From UBA8516 sp964434855 (lineage in GTDB: Archaea > Thermoproteota > Nitrososphaeria > Nitrososphaerales > Nitrosopumilaceae): a DNA stretch of 17,148 bases. The notes below the pieces were generated by a model that worked only from the letters and a program-made list of their open reading frames with translations, had not been told where the DNA came from and did no database searches. The stretch lies in contig CAYSWR010000028.1 of NCBI GenBank assembly GCA_964434855.1, positions 1 to 17,148 on the forward strand. Reading direction: 5' to 3'. This document shows positions 1 through 7,355 of the stretch, piece after piece. Within the stretch, counting starts at the first letter, position 1. Every line of letters starts with the position of its first letter. Made by a program: the position numbers and the translations under genes.

Positions 1-37
1 GTAAGGATTATAGATAAATTGCTCTACACCTGCTTTC

Positions 38-1195
38 GTGGATAAAACAAGTGCTGTTTTTGGTGGAGTAATAGGCGGAGTTATAGTACTGATAGTATTT
101 GCGTTGTATTTGGCACCACACCGATTAGATATGCCACAACAAGATCTCATTACTACAAATGAACACAATTTAGAAACAATAGAGGAAACAACAATTAAAA
201 ACATAGGGGAGATTTCTCTTGCGGATCTTTTTGAAAAATCAGATGATGGAGTAGTAAAGGTTTCTGTGCGAAAGTCAGTTGAACTTCCAACGGGTCGTTC
301 TTTGGGCTCGGGTTTTGTTTATGATGTAAGTGGTCATATAATAACAAATAATCATGTAGTTGAAGATTCACAAAAAACCACAGTTACATTTCTTGATGGA
401 ACGTCATACAACGCCCAAGTCATTGGAACAGATCCTTATACTGATCTTGCTGTGATCAAAGTAGACGTCAATCCTTCACTTTTACATCCATTGCCTTTAG
501 GAGATTCCTCTATTCTCCGTGTGGGAGATCAAGTTGCTGCAATAGGAAATCCTTTTGGACTATCTGGTTCCATGACGTCAGGCATAGTTAGCCAACTCGG
601 TAGACTGTTATCAACTCCCGGTACTGCGTCATTTTCAATACCAGATGTAATTCAAACTGATGCAGCAGTGAATCCTGGAAATTCCGGGGGACCATTGCTT
701 AACATGAAAGGCCAAGTAATTGGGATCAATACAGCAATTCAATCTGGAACTGGAGAATTTGCCGGTATTGGGTTTGCTGTTCCGTCTAACACTGTTTCAA
801 AGATTGTCCCTATTTTGATAAAAGAGGGCAAATACAAACATCCTTGGCTTGGAATATCTGGAGTAGACATTGATCCTGATCTTGCTAATGTACTTGGATT
901 ACAAGATACAAGAGGATTATTGGTTGTGTCTGTAGTAAAAGACAGCCCTGCAGAAAAAGCAGGTTTACACGGTTCTACTGAAACAAAAGAAATTGATGGG
1001 ATCAAATATCAGATTGGTGGTGATGTAATTTTGTCAGTAGATCATAAAGATGTAAGAAAGATTGATGACATTTTGATTCATCTACAGCGTGAAAAGAAAG
1101 TTGGCGACACAATTGATTTGGAAATACTTAGAGAAGGACGTGTTACAAACTTTAAACTAATTCTTGAAGAACGACCAAACAATAATCAACCTTAG
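38..1195 (+). CDS. Membrane-anchored HtrA/DegP-like serine protease with one PDZ domain
   Basis: Predicted surface-side quality-control protease of the S1C (HtrA/Deg) family. Residues 7-27 form one hydrophobic segment, read as an N-terminal membrane anchor; a linker of about 30 residues follows. The trypsin-like domain spans roughly 60-265. The catalytic triad is visible as His106 in TNNHVVED, Asp136 in DPYTDLAVI and Ser216 in GNSGGPL. A single PDZ domain covers about 270-375 and should bind substrate C-termini. The 385-residue length is normal for a one-PDZ HtrA. In this frame a TAG lies at 11-13 and GTG 38 is the first possible start, so the gene is complete. An AT-rich stretch near 8-19 could be box A for a leaderless message. 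The family is certain; the substrate and the side of the membrane are inferred from the anchor. Confidence 0.93.
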   Translation: MDKTSAVFGGVIGGVIVLIVFALYLAPHRLDMPQQDLITTNEHNLETIEETTIKNIGEISLADLFEKSDDGVVKVSVRKSVELPTGRSLGSGFVYDVSGHIITNNHVVEDSQKTTVTFLDGTSYNAQVIGTDPYTDLAVIKVDVNPSLLHPLPLGDSSILRVGDQVAAIGNPFGLSGSMTSGIVSQLGRLLSTPGTASFSIPDVIQTDAAVNPGNSGGPLLNMKGQVIGINTAIQSGTGEFAGIGFAVPSNTVSKIVPILIKEGKYKHPWLGISGVDIDPDLANVLGLQDTRGLLVVSVVKDSPAEKAGLHGSTETKEIDGIKYQIGGDVILSVDHKDVRKIDDILIHLQREKKVGDTIDLEILREGRVTNFKLILEERPNNNQP

Positions 1196-1201
1196 TACAA
1201 G

Positions 1202-1210
1202 CATAAATAC
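1202..1210 (+). promoter_or_regulatory. Candidate box A for the cof operon
   Basis: CATAAATAC lies 24-32 nt before the TTG start of cofG, in the short 38-nt gap after the protease stop. This is the spacing expected for an archaeal TATA box driving a leaderless transcript. It is a pattern match only. Confidence 0.4.
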
Positions 1211-1233
1211 CGCCGCCTTAGGTATGTGAGGTA

Positions 1234-2403
1234 TTGAGTAAGCTTGTTTCAAATTATGAAGCGTTAAACAAGTCGCTAGAGGGTAATGAGATATCAAAAG
1301 AGGAGGCTTATCAGATTTACCAAGAATTACAGAAAAATCCATCAGAAATTTATCGCGCTGCTCAGATCTTAAGAAATCGAAACAAAGGAAAGACTGTTAC
1401 TTATTCTAGAAAAGTCTTTTTCAATTTGGTAAATCTTTGCAGAGACACATGTTCATACTGTACTTACAAGTCAGAGCCTGGCCAGTCAAAGCTTTCAATG
1501 ATGTCAAAACAAGATATTTTCAATCTTGCAAAGATTGGAAAAAAATATCGGTGTACCGAAGCATTGTTTGTCACTGGAGAAAGACCTGAACAGAAATATC
1601 AAGAAGTAAGATCATGGCTTAAAGAAAATGGGTTTGGCAGTACCGCTGAATATTTAGTACATGCTTCAGAAATTTCACTTAAAGAAGGGCTTTTCCCTCA
1701 CACAAATGCTGGCAATCTAACAAAATCGGAAATGAACGAATTGAAAAAGACAAATGTTAGTTTGGGTTTGATGCTTGAGAACTCTAGCGAACGTCTTTCT
1801 GGAAAAAACATGCCTCACCAATTTGCGCCAAGTAAGAATCCTAAAGCAAGGCTTCGTGTTTTGGAAGATGCTGGAGAGATTGGCATTCCAATGACTACCG
1901 GAATACTCATTGGCATTGGGGAAACTGCTTTTGAGATTATTGATTCTATATATGCGATAAAAAAAATTCATGAAAAATTTGGTCACATTCAGGAAATCAT
2001 TTTACAAAACTTTCAACCAAAGATCGATACAAAAATGAAGAGTTTTCCTTCAGCAGAGCAAGCCTATTTTAAAAACATGGTAGCACTTGCTAGAATAATA
2101 ATGCCAAAGGCGAACATACAAATTCCACCAAATCTTTCTCCAAATTCTTATGCAGATTTTCTTTCTGTGGGCATAAATGATTGGGGCGGAATATCTCCTG
2201 TAACTCCTGATTATGTGAATCCAGAGTTTTCGTGGCCTTCTATTGATACTGTAGAAAAAAATTCATCAAATGCAGGATTTGAACTTGAAGCTAGACTTCC
2301 TGTATATCCCGAATTCATTTCATTTGTACATCCACATCTAAAAGAAAGAATGTCTGAGATCATAGATTCTTCAGGTCTTGTAAAAAAGGAGTATTTAACA
2401 TGA
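1234..2403 (+). CDS. cofG: CofG, radical SAM subunit of Fo (F420 chromophore) synthase
   Basis: One of two radical SAM enzymes that build 7,8-didemethyl-8-hydroxy-5-deazariboflavin (Fo), the redox chromophore of coenzyme F420, from tyrosine and 5-amino-6-ribitylaminouracil. CofG acts after CofH and closes the deazaflavin ring. The CxxxCxxC cluster motif is Cys69-Cys73-Cys76 in NLCRDTCSYCTY, which should hold the 4Fe-4S cluster. Further CofG-like signatures are FVTGERPE, the AEYLVHASE region and the late PPNLSP motif. The 389 residues are near full length for the family. An in-frame TAG sits at 1219-1221 and TTG 1234 is the first usable start, with a box A-like element about 26 nt upstream. 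The gene ends in an ATGA overlap with cofH, so the two are translated together. Confidence 0.95.
   Translation: MSKLVSNYEALNKSLEGNEISKEEAYQIYQELQKNPSEIYRAAQILRNRNKGKTVTYSRKVFFNLVNLCRDTCSYCTYKSEPGQSKLSMMSKQDIFNLAKIGKKYRCTEALFVTGERPEQKYQEVRSWLKENGFGSTAEYLVHASEISLKEGLFPHTNAGNLTKSEMNELKKTNVSLGLMLENSSERLSGKNMPHQFAPSKNPKARLRVLEDAGEIGIPMTTGILIGIGETAFEIIDSIYAIKKIHEKFGHIQEIILQNFQPKIDTKMKSFPSAEQAYFKNMVALARIIMPKANIQIPPNLSPNSYADFLSVGINDWGGISPVTPDYVNPEFSWPSIDTVEKNSSNAGFELEARLPVYPEFISFVHPHLKERMSEIIDSSGLVKKEYLT
2388..2391 (+). promoter_or_regulatory. Shine-Dalgarno site for cofH
   Basis: GGAG lies 8 nt before the cofH ATG, inside the last codons of cofG. It supports reinitiation at the ATGA overlap. In this window such sites appear mainly at internal operon genes, whereas first genes often look leaderless. 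Confidence 0.6.
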
Positions 2404-3662
2404 CAGTACAAACATCATCGTTTGATTATCTTTTAAGACAGGCTGATCCGCTAATAGCATCTACTTTAGATAGAGCTCTTTCAGAAAAAGAAATTTCTGC
2501 CGAAGAGGCTTCAAGACTTTTTTATGCCAAAGGCATAGACTTTCATCTTATTGGAATAGTTGCAGACGAATTAAGAAAAAGAAGAGTTGGCGACAAAGTC
2601 ACTTACGTCATTAATAGAAACATCAACTTTACAAATGTCTGTATCAAGCAATGCGGTTTTTGCGCTTTTAGTAGAGATTTTCGTGAAGAGGAGGGGTATT
2701 CTCTACCCATAGAAGAAATAGTCAGACGTGCAAAGGAGGCTAGAAACCTTGGAGCTACTGAGGTATGCATACAAGCTGGGTTACCTCCAGACATGGAGGC
2801 AAACACCTATGAAAGTATCTGCAGGGCAATAAAGAAAGAAATTCCAGATATTCACATCCATGGGTTTTCTCCAGAAGAAGTGCTTTATGGTGCAACGAGA
2901 TCAGATTTACCGATAAAAGAATATTTGATGAGATTAAAAGAAGCTGGGGTTGATTCACTTCCAGGAACTGCCGCAGAAATTTTAGATCAAAGAATGCGAG
3001 ACAAAATATCACCTGGAAGAATAAGTGTCAAAAACTGGGTAGAAGTGATCAAAACAGCCCACAAACTTGGAATTCCTTCAACTTCCACTATAATGTTTGG
3101 GCATGTAGAAACTCCAGAAGATAGAACTAAACACATTGCACTAATACGCGAAATACAAAAAGAAACTGGCGGATTCACAGAGTTTGTCCCGTTAAGTTTC
3201 ATACATACTGAAGCACCCATGTATAAACACAATCTTCATGACAGAATAAGAAGTGGTGCTGACGGTAACGATGTTCTTTTGATGCATGCAGTGTCAAGAA
3301 TAATGTTAAACAATTTCATAAACAATATCCAGATATCGTGGGTAAAAGAAGGAGGAAGCATGTCACAACTTTTGCTTGTGTGGGGTGCAAACGATTTTGG
3401 TGGAACATTGATTAATGAAAGCATATCTACCGCGGCTGGAGCAAAGTATGGTCAGCTATTAAAACCAAAGCAAATTAGAAATTTCATAAGACAAGTAGAC
3501 AGAGTTCCTGCTCAAAGAACCACATTATACAAGATAATACAGACGTATGAATCAGAAAAAGAAGATGTTTTGGATATGGTAGATGATACATCACAATTTG
3601 GTTCTTACCATGAATTGATAAAACTAGACAAATATAGATTCAAAAGCAATAGGCGAGGATAG
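2400..3662 (+). CDS. cofH: CofH, radical SAM subunit of Fo (F420 chromophore) synthase
   Basis: This is the partner of CofG. CofH uses S-adenosylmethionine to generate a tyrosine-derived radical that is joined to 5-amino-6-ribitylaminouracil, giving the CofG substrate. The cluster motif is Cys81-Cys85-Cys88 in NVCIKQCGFCAF. Other family hallmarks are EVCIQAGLPPD, IHIHGFSPEEV, DSLPGTAAEIL and the late QISWVKEG and WGANDFGGT motifs. At 420 residues it is full length. ATG 2400 overlaps the cofG TGA and has a GGAG 8 nt upstream. Some bacteria fuse the two activities as FbiC; here they are adjacent separate genes in one transcript. The assignment to CofH rather than a menaquinone-pathway relative (MqnC/MqnE) rests on the motifs and on the cofG neighbour. 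Confidence 0.95.
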   Translation: MTVQTSSFDYLLRQADPLIASTLDRALSEKEISAEEASRLFYAKGIDFHLIGIVADELRKRRVGDKVTYVINRNINFTNVCIKQCGFCAFSRDFREEEGYSLPIEEIVRRAKEARNLGATEVCIQAGLPPDMEANTYESICRAIKKEIPDIHIHGFSPEEVLYGATRSDLPIKEYLMRLKEAGVDSLPGTAAEILDQRMRDKISPGRISVKNWVEVIKTAHKLGIPSTSTIMFGHVETPEDRTKHIALIREIQKETGGFTEFVPLSFIHTEAPMYKHNLHDRIRSGADGNDVLLMHAVSRIMLNNFINNIQISWVKEGGSMSQLLLVWGANDFGGTLINESISTAAGAKYGQLLKPKQIRNFIRQVDRVPAQRTTLYKIIQTYESEKEDVLDMVDDTSQFGSYHELIKLDKYRFKSNRRG

Positions 3663-5021
3663 TTGTCTGCGTGTGATGCAGTGCTTTCAAAAGCTAAAGC
3701 TTTACACATAGATGAATATGAGGCATTTTTTGCAGAAAGAAAGATAATCACAGTAAGAATAACTGATTCAGAAATAGCAGAGGTAAAACAAAATCAAGAA
3801 AGATCACTTGCTGTAAGAGTAATACATCAAAAAAGAATTGGTTCTGCTACAACATCAAATCTAGACAAGAACGACGTAGTTGAATCAGCCTTGAAATCAA
3901 CCTCGTTTGTAAAGCCCAAAAATTATTGGAGAGCATTACCACAAAGTGCCAAATTCCCATCACTACAAAATGTGTTTGATCAAAAGATTAAGAACATTTC
4001 AGGAGAACAAGCTGCCGATATTGCTTACACCATGATCAATGCTGCAACAAAAGACAAGAGAGTTACAGCTGTATCTGGTTCTTTGAATGTTGTTTTTGAA
4101 AAAATAGAAATTGCAAACAATAACGGTTTGAATTGTGCTGATAAGGCAACCTATATAGCTGGTACCATAAATGCGGAATCCAATGTTGGAAGTTCGCCAG
4201 TAAGCGGTATTGGAGACATGTCCTCAAGAACAACAAATGGGTTTGATGCTGAATCAGTAGGTGAGGAAGCATCAGACATGTGTGTAAATTCTATAAATCC
4301 ACAAAAATGTGAATCAGAAACATATAGTATAATTTTTGAGCCATATGCCATAGGAGAAATGCTTGCCTTTGTTTTTGCATCAAACTTTAATCTTAAAACA
4401 TATTCAGAGAAAAGAAGTTGTTTTGTAGATAAGATTGGGAAAAAAATAGCTCACGAAAGTTTTAGTCTAATTGATGATCCCCATCATCCAGAAGGTATTG
4501 GCAGCAAACCATTTGACGATGAGGGCATACTAACCATGCCAAGACCTCTAATAGACAGAGGGATTTTTGCAGATACTTTTTCTGATTCGTTTTATGCCTT
4601 CAAAGAAAATAAAGAATCTACAGGCAATGCCAGCAGATCTGGCTCTCCAGTGGGCAGATCTGCTCAACCAATTCCTTTTCCATCTCCACATAATCTGATG
4701 ATAAGTGGAAAAGGAGTGTCAAAAGATGAGATGATCAAAAATACAAGAAAAGGACTGCTCGTTGGAAGATTATGGTATACTTATGCAGTAAATCCAGAAC
4801 GTGGAGATTTTTCTTGTACGGCAAGAAGTGGAATCAAAATAATAGAAAATGGTAGAATTAAAAATCCTGGCAAATCTGTTCGCATAGTTCACAATCTTCC
4901 AGTGTTACTTCAAAACGTATCATCAATAGGAAATGACACTAGAAATGTATTGAATTGGCATTCGCTTCCTGCGATCACGCCTTCGATACAAGTAGAAGGA
5001 ATTAAGGTAGTTTCAATTTAA
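3663..5021 (+). CDS. TldE/PmbA-like subunit of the TldD/TldE peptidase family
   Basis: Member of the TldD/PmbA family. In bacteria and archaea TldD and TldE form a heterodimeric metallopeptidase that degrades unstructured peptides and, in some bacteria, matures peptide antibiotics. Only the TldD subunit carries the HExxxH zinc motif. I find none in these 452 residues, so this is the TldE (PmbA) type. The family's C-terminal half is clear: FEPYAIGEML, the region with DDPHHPEGIGSKPFDDEG (about 274-291), NASRSGSP, and the late LLVGRLWYTY and DFSCTARSG motifs. The TTG at 3663 follows the cofH TAG with no gap and has GAGGA at 3655-3659, a rather close spacing; GTG 3681 is an alternative start. The gene is in the cof operon by position, but a role in F420 synthesis is not established. 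No TldD partner lies in the window. Confidence 0.88.
   Translation: MSACDAVLSKAKALHIDEYEAFFAERKIITVRITDSEIAEVKQNQERSLAVRVIHQKRIGSATTSNLDKNDVVESALKSTSFVKPKNYWRALPQSAKFPSLQNVFDQKIKNISGEQAADIAYTMINAATKDKRVTAVSGSLNVVFEKIEIANNNGLNCADKATYIAGTINAESNVGSSPVSGIGDMSSRTTNGFDAESVGEEASDMCVNSINPQKCESETYSIIFEPYAIGEMLAFVFASNFNLKTYSEKRSCFVDKIGKKIAHESFSLIDDPHHPEGIGSKPFDDEGILTMPRPLIDRGIFADTFSDSFYAFKENKESTGNASRSGSPVGRSAQPIPFPSPHNLMISGKGVSKDEMIKNTRKGLLVGRLWYTYAVNPERGDFSCTARSGIKIIENGRIKNPGKSVRIVHNLPVLLQNVSSIGNDTRNVLNWHSLPAITPSIQVEGIKVVSI
4632..4664. repeat. 10-bp inverted repeat inside the tldE/pmbA gene
   Basis: AGCAGATCTG (4632-4641) and CAGATCTGCT (4655-4664) are perfect reverse complements separated by 13 nt. 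Each arm contains the palindrome CAGATCTG, so the pair is also a direct repeat. It falls on codons for two similar peptides, SRSG and GRSA, in a conserved part of the protein, so coding constraint may explain it. Confidence 0.5.
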
Positions 5022-6022
5022 AGACTTGGGAGTATTGCCTGTAGTCCTATACCAACAACGTATAAGATCAAAAGCATTACACCCGTCTTCAATCCTAATT
5101 TGTTTTTTAGTATTGGAATAATTGCAACAAGTGTAATTACCGTAACCAATATCATTTGATATTCTAATAGGGTGTTATTTTGAATTTTTTCGGTAAACCC
5201 ACGAAATGATATAGCTGCAAAAACTGCTACTGCAAGAAGTAGTGTGTTGTTTAAAATTTTTGAACCAAGAACGTTTGCTACTGCAATTGATGCGCCATAT
5301 GCTCCTTTTCTTGCTAAGATCATCATAGATATTTTTTCAGGCATTTCTCCAGCTATTGGTGCAATGATAATAGCCAGTACAGCTACTGATATTCCACTTT
5401 CTATGGACATGTCTTTTAAAGAATGAACAAATGGTTCTGCACCTATGAATATTCCCGCAGTGCCTGCAGTGAAAATTAAAAGTGCTTTGATAAAGTGTTT
5501 TTTTGATTGTTTTGCCTTGTGTTCTCCATGTACTTCATTTTCAAGCCTTTCTGCCTTTTCGTGTTTTATCTCACGAAATGCAAGATAAAGATATACTGCA
5601 AACATGGCTGAAAATATAATTCCATCAACAATTTCATAACCATCAATAAACATAACAGCTCCAGCAATTGCTGTTATTATCAGCATTATAGTATCTAGCT
5701 TGAACTGTTTTACATCAATATACTTCATTGGTGCTTTTGAAAGTTTAGTTGTTGCAATGATCAGCATTATTGCCAGACCTAATGTCATCATCAAAAGGTT
5801 ACTTCCAAGTGCTGCACTAATTGCAGTATCATAGGATCCGTCTTTGGCTGCGTATGCTACAATTGCAATCTCGGGTAATGTAGTAGCAATACTCAGTAGT
5901 GTTCTACCTACAAATCTAGCGCCCCATCTTTCTGCAAGATGTTCTGCACCATATGACAAGAGCCAGCTTGCAAAAATAAGTTCAGCCAACCAACCAAGCA
6001 TAAATGGTAAACTTTCTGCCAA
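5018..6022 (-). CDS. Ca2+/cation antiporter (CaCA superfamily)
   Basis: Integral membrane exchanger of the Ca2+:cation antiporter superfamily, expected to extrude Ca2+ in exchange for Na+ or H+. The 334 residues hold about ten hydrophobic segments arranged as two halves. The first alpha repeat (about residues 35-85) contains FVGRTLLSIATTLPEI and ALGSNLLMM. The second contains IIIAPIAGEMPEKIS and ANVLGSKILNN. The paired acidic residues of the two PE motifs are the expected ion ligands. A polar loop (about 150-175) separates the halves. The APIAGEMPE form resembles H+/Ca2+ exchangers, but ion specificity cannot be read from sequence. TTG 6022 is taken as the start because a box A-like TTATAATAT lies 21-29 nt upstream; ATG 6001 is the alternative. 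The 3' end overlaps the convergent tldE gene by 4 nt. Confidence 0.9.
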   Translation of the reverse strand: MAESLPFMLGWLAELIFASWLLSYGAEHLAERWGARFVGRTLLSIATTLPEIAIVAYAAKDGSYDTAISAALGSNLLMMTLGLAIMLIIATTKLSKAPMKYIDVKQFKLDTIMLIITAIAGAVMFIDGYEIVDGIIFSAMFAVYLYLAFREIKHEKAERLENEVHGEHKAKQSKKHFIKALLIFTAGTAGIFIGAEPFVHSLKDMSIESGISVAVLAIIIAPIAGEMPEKISMMILARKGAYGASIAVANVLGSKILNNTLLLAVAVFAAISFRGFTEKIQNNTLLEYQMILVTVITLVAIIPILKNKLGLKTGVMLLILYVVGIGLQAILPSL

Positions 6023-6042
6023 TTGCTACTCTGTTTTATCGG

Positions 6043-6067
6043 CATATTATAAGCCAATATTATTGGC
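6043..6067 (-). promoter_or_regulatory. Promoter of the antiporter gene with a palindromic candidate operator
   Basis: GCCAATA-t-TATTGGC (6053-6067) is a perfect 7-bp inverted repeat with a 1-nt centre. In the antiporter's reading direction it is followed directly by TTATAATAT (6043-6051), a good box A at the right distance from TTG 6022. A protein bound at the palindrome would sit over the position of the TFB recognition element. A related half-site, CAATTGGC, lies over the start codon region. Confidence 0.5.
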
Positions 6068-6069
6068 GC

Positions 6070-6306
6070 TCATTGATCTTTTACAATTATCATAGTTAAG
6101 GTAGATTTAACACCATCTAATTTTCTGATTTTTGTAGTGATTGTTTCACGCAAAGTTTCCATAGAATCTGCTTCAATTTCCATCAATACGTCATATACAC
6201 CGTATACACCGTATACTTCTTTGACATTTGGGATCTGCCTTAGTTCCTTAACAAGTTTATTTTCCTTACCAAGTTCTGCATTCATCAAAACAAACGCACT
6301 ATGCAT
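6070..6306 (-). CDS. Stand-alone Lrp/AsnC ligand-binding (RAM) domain protein
   Basis: A 78-residue protein consisting only of the Lrp/AsnC C-terminal ligand-sensing domain; there is no helix-turn-helix. The beta-alpha-beta-beta-alpha-beta pattern is clear: HSAFVLMNAELG, a helix with NKLVKELRQIPNV, KEVYGVYGVYDVLMEIEA, then the ETLRETITTKIRKLDGV helix and a last strand STLTMIIVKD. The GVYGVYD turn and the KIRKLDGV segment are family hallmarks. Such domains assemble into dimers or octamers that bind amino acids and may modulate full-length Lrp regulators. A longer open frame reaches 6375, but the added residues look unlike a natural N-terminus, so ATG 6306 (MHSAFV) is preferred. It lies 47 nt upstream of the antiporter on the same strand, but that gene has its own promoter. 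Confidence 0.88.
   Translation of the reverse strand: MHSAFVLMNAELGKENKLVKELRQIPNVKEVYGVYGVYDVLMEIEADSMETLRETITTKIRKLDGVKSTLTMIIVKDQ
6194..6216 (-). repeat. Short 9-bp tandem repeat within the RAM-domain gene
   Basis: The unit TATACACCG occurs about 2.5 times in a row. It encodes the VYGVYGVYD turn on the - strand. As this peptide looks like the normal family turn, the repeat is probably a by-product of coding and not a variable tract. Confidence 0.6.
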
Positions 6307-6333
6307 ATCAAGCATTTCTGAGACTAGGATAAA

Positions 6334-6350
6334 AACAAATTGAATTTGTT
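6334..6350. promoter_or_regulatory. Perfect 17-bp palindrome at the RAM-protein promoter
   Basis: AACAAATT-G-AATTTGTT is a perfect 8-bp inverted repeat around one base. It begins 28 nt upstream of ATG 6306 and overlaps the T-rich TTTTTAT stretch that would be box A for that - strand gene. A bound dimer would block the promoter. Its AT-richness makes chance more likely than for the GC-containing palindromes nearby. Confidence 0.45.
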
Positions 6351-6407
6351 GAAAAAAAGCTCCCATACAGCTCAAAAAAATTTCAAGTTAAAGTTAATAA
6401 GGTAAGG

Positions 6408-6425
6408 TACCGTACCATTACGGTA
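6408..6425. promoter_or_regulatory. Candidate operator directly before the winged-helix gene
   Basis: TACCGTA-N4-TACGGTA is an 18-bp inverted repeat with perfect 7-bp arms, ending 2 nt before ATG 6428. The TTAATAA at 6394-6400 is a plausible box A, so the palindrome fills the space between TATA box and start, a classic archaeal repressor position. An extra GGTAAGGTAC just upstream repeats the half-site theme. Autoregulation by the wHTH protein is the simplest guess. Confidence 0.55.
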
Positions 6426-6427
6426 AC

Positions 6428-6772
6428 ATGAAAACACGAATGACCTATATCCCATTAGAGGTGGCAGAACAATTCTCAGACTTTATCATAAGTAGAGGCG
6501 AGCAAATACTGGATTCCGTCAAGGCTAGAACCCGTGACTTTAGTACAATATCGCTTCTGAAGTTGCTATACCAGTTAAAGTGCAATCCTATGACTTTTTC
6601 AGATCTTTATACAAAATCAAACATAAGGATGAAAAGGTCTTTTTTGAATTATCTGCACCTTTGTGTAAAGTATAGTTTCGTGACAAAAATGGCAGTAAGA
6701 TCAAATATGATATATTCTATAACAGACAAAGGTAGAACCATGCTTGATCTTTTTGTGCAACACAACAACTAG
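6428..6772 (+). CDS. Winged helix-turn-helix DNA-binding protein
   Basis: A small, probably dimeric transcriptional regulator of 114 residues. A first helical part (about 8-50) could serve dimerisation. Residues about 55-82 give the helix-turn-helix (TFSDLYTKSNIRMKRSFLNYL), and 83-102 form the beta wing with SFVTKMAVRSNMIYSITDKG. The motif ending ITDKGRTMLDLF is typical of archaeal one-domain wHTH regulators of the MarR/ArsR/ArnR1-like type. There are no ligand or metal motifs. ATG 6428 starts directly after the inverted repeat at 6408-6425 and has no ribosome binding site, so the message is probably leaderless. It diverges from the RAM-domain gene, with a shared 121-nt control region. Regulation of itself and of the divergent gene is inferred from that layout. 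Confidence 0.75.
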   Translation: MKTRMTYIPLEVAEQFSDFIISRGEQILDSVKARTRDFSTISLLKLLYQLKCNPMTFSDLYTKSNIRMKRSFLNYLHLCVKYSFVTKMAVRSNMIYSITDKGRTMLDLFVQHNN

Positions 6773-6828
6773 AACGATGTAAACACTCAGTAAGAAAAAA
6801 CAATGTGTGGATCTCTAGTCTGAATAAA

Positions 6829-7197
6829 TTAGGATGATTTGATAAATTTTGATTGGGCTTTAAGATACTCTGCCACTTTACCAAATATATCATTCACACT
6901 AATGTCAATGAAATTAATGGTTCCATCGTCTTTAACGATCTGTTTTTCAAATTTTTCTTTGACTGCAAAGATTACGGATGACCAATGAAGTATACCATTC
7001 AATTTTTCGTGTGTAATAGCATCAGTATCTGGAAAATGGAATGGTTGAAAAACAATCCCATTAGCCCAGTTCATAGTTGGTATTCCTCCGCCTGCAGATC
7101 TGCTACCGAAAGCAATTTGTTTTAACCAATCATCAAATCGATATTCAATTACTTCATGTATAACAAGCTTTTTCCATGGTTCTATTATTATTTCCAT
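6829..7197 (-). CDS. Unrecognised 122-residue protein
   Basis: I do not recognise this family. The protein is soluble by composition, with no signal peptide or membrane segment. Its N-terminal part (MEIIIEPWKKLVIHEVIEYR) looks like a strand-rich opening. The middle is rich in Gly, Trp and Phe (SRSAGGGIPTMNWANG, then VFQPFHFPDTDAI, then HWSSVIFAVK). The last 40 residues are helical and charged. Support for a real gene is good: ATG 7197 has a strong ribosome binding site, GGGAGAA, 4 nt upstream, and nothing better lies on the other strand. It converges with the wHTH gene and diverges from purM, so it is a single-gene unit. No function can be assigned. Confidence 0.7.
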   Translation of the reverse strand: MEIIIEPWKKLVIHEVIEYRFDDWLKQIAFGSRSAGGGIPTMNWANGIVFQPFHFPDTDAITHEKLNGILHWSSVIFAVKEKFEKQIVKDDGTINFIDISVNDIFGKVAEYLKAQSKFIKSS

Positions 7198-7355
7198 TTT
7201 TTCTCCCTACGACTTTTGTAAAGGCATATCATATTATTTCTATCTAACCTACCTTTAGAACCTAGTTTTATGTATGATATGTTATATATTATACATCATA
7301 TTTAATCTTTAGTACATACAAATTCTTTTATTTCAAAACAATTGGATCTGAGACG
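7198..7355. promoter_or_regulatory. AT-rich divergent promoter region before purM
   Basis: 158 nt without a gene, separating the - strand unknown gene from purM. CTTTTATTTC (about 7324-7333) lies 23-32 nt before the purM TTG and is a plausible box A. The stretch 7273-7300 is an imperfect 28-bp palindrome (outer arms TATGAT/ATCATA, 11 of 14 pairs) of nearly pure A/T, which could be an operator but may be chance in such DNA. I see no RNA gene. Confidence 0.45.

Noticed and set aside
6194..6216. Phase-variable microsatellite
   Set aside because: Only 2.5 copies, in frame, and it encodes the expected GVYGVYD turn of the RAM domain.
6307..6375. N-terminal extension of the RAM-domain protein to 6375
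   Set aside because: The extra 23 residues look unnatural and would cover the candidate promoter and palindrome; MHSAFV matches the family start.
7273..7300. Strong operator before purM
   Set aside because: The 28-bp palindrome is imperfect and nearly all A/T, so chance is a fair explanation; kept only as a note in the spacer entry.
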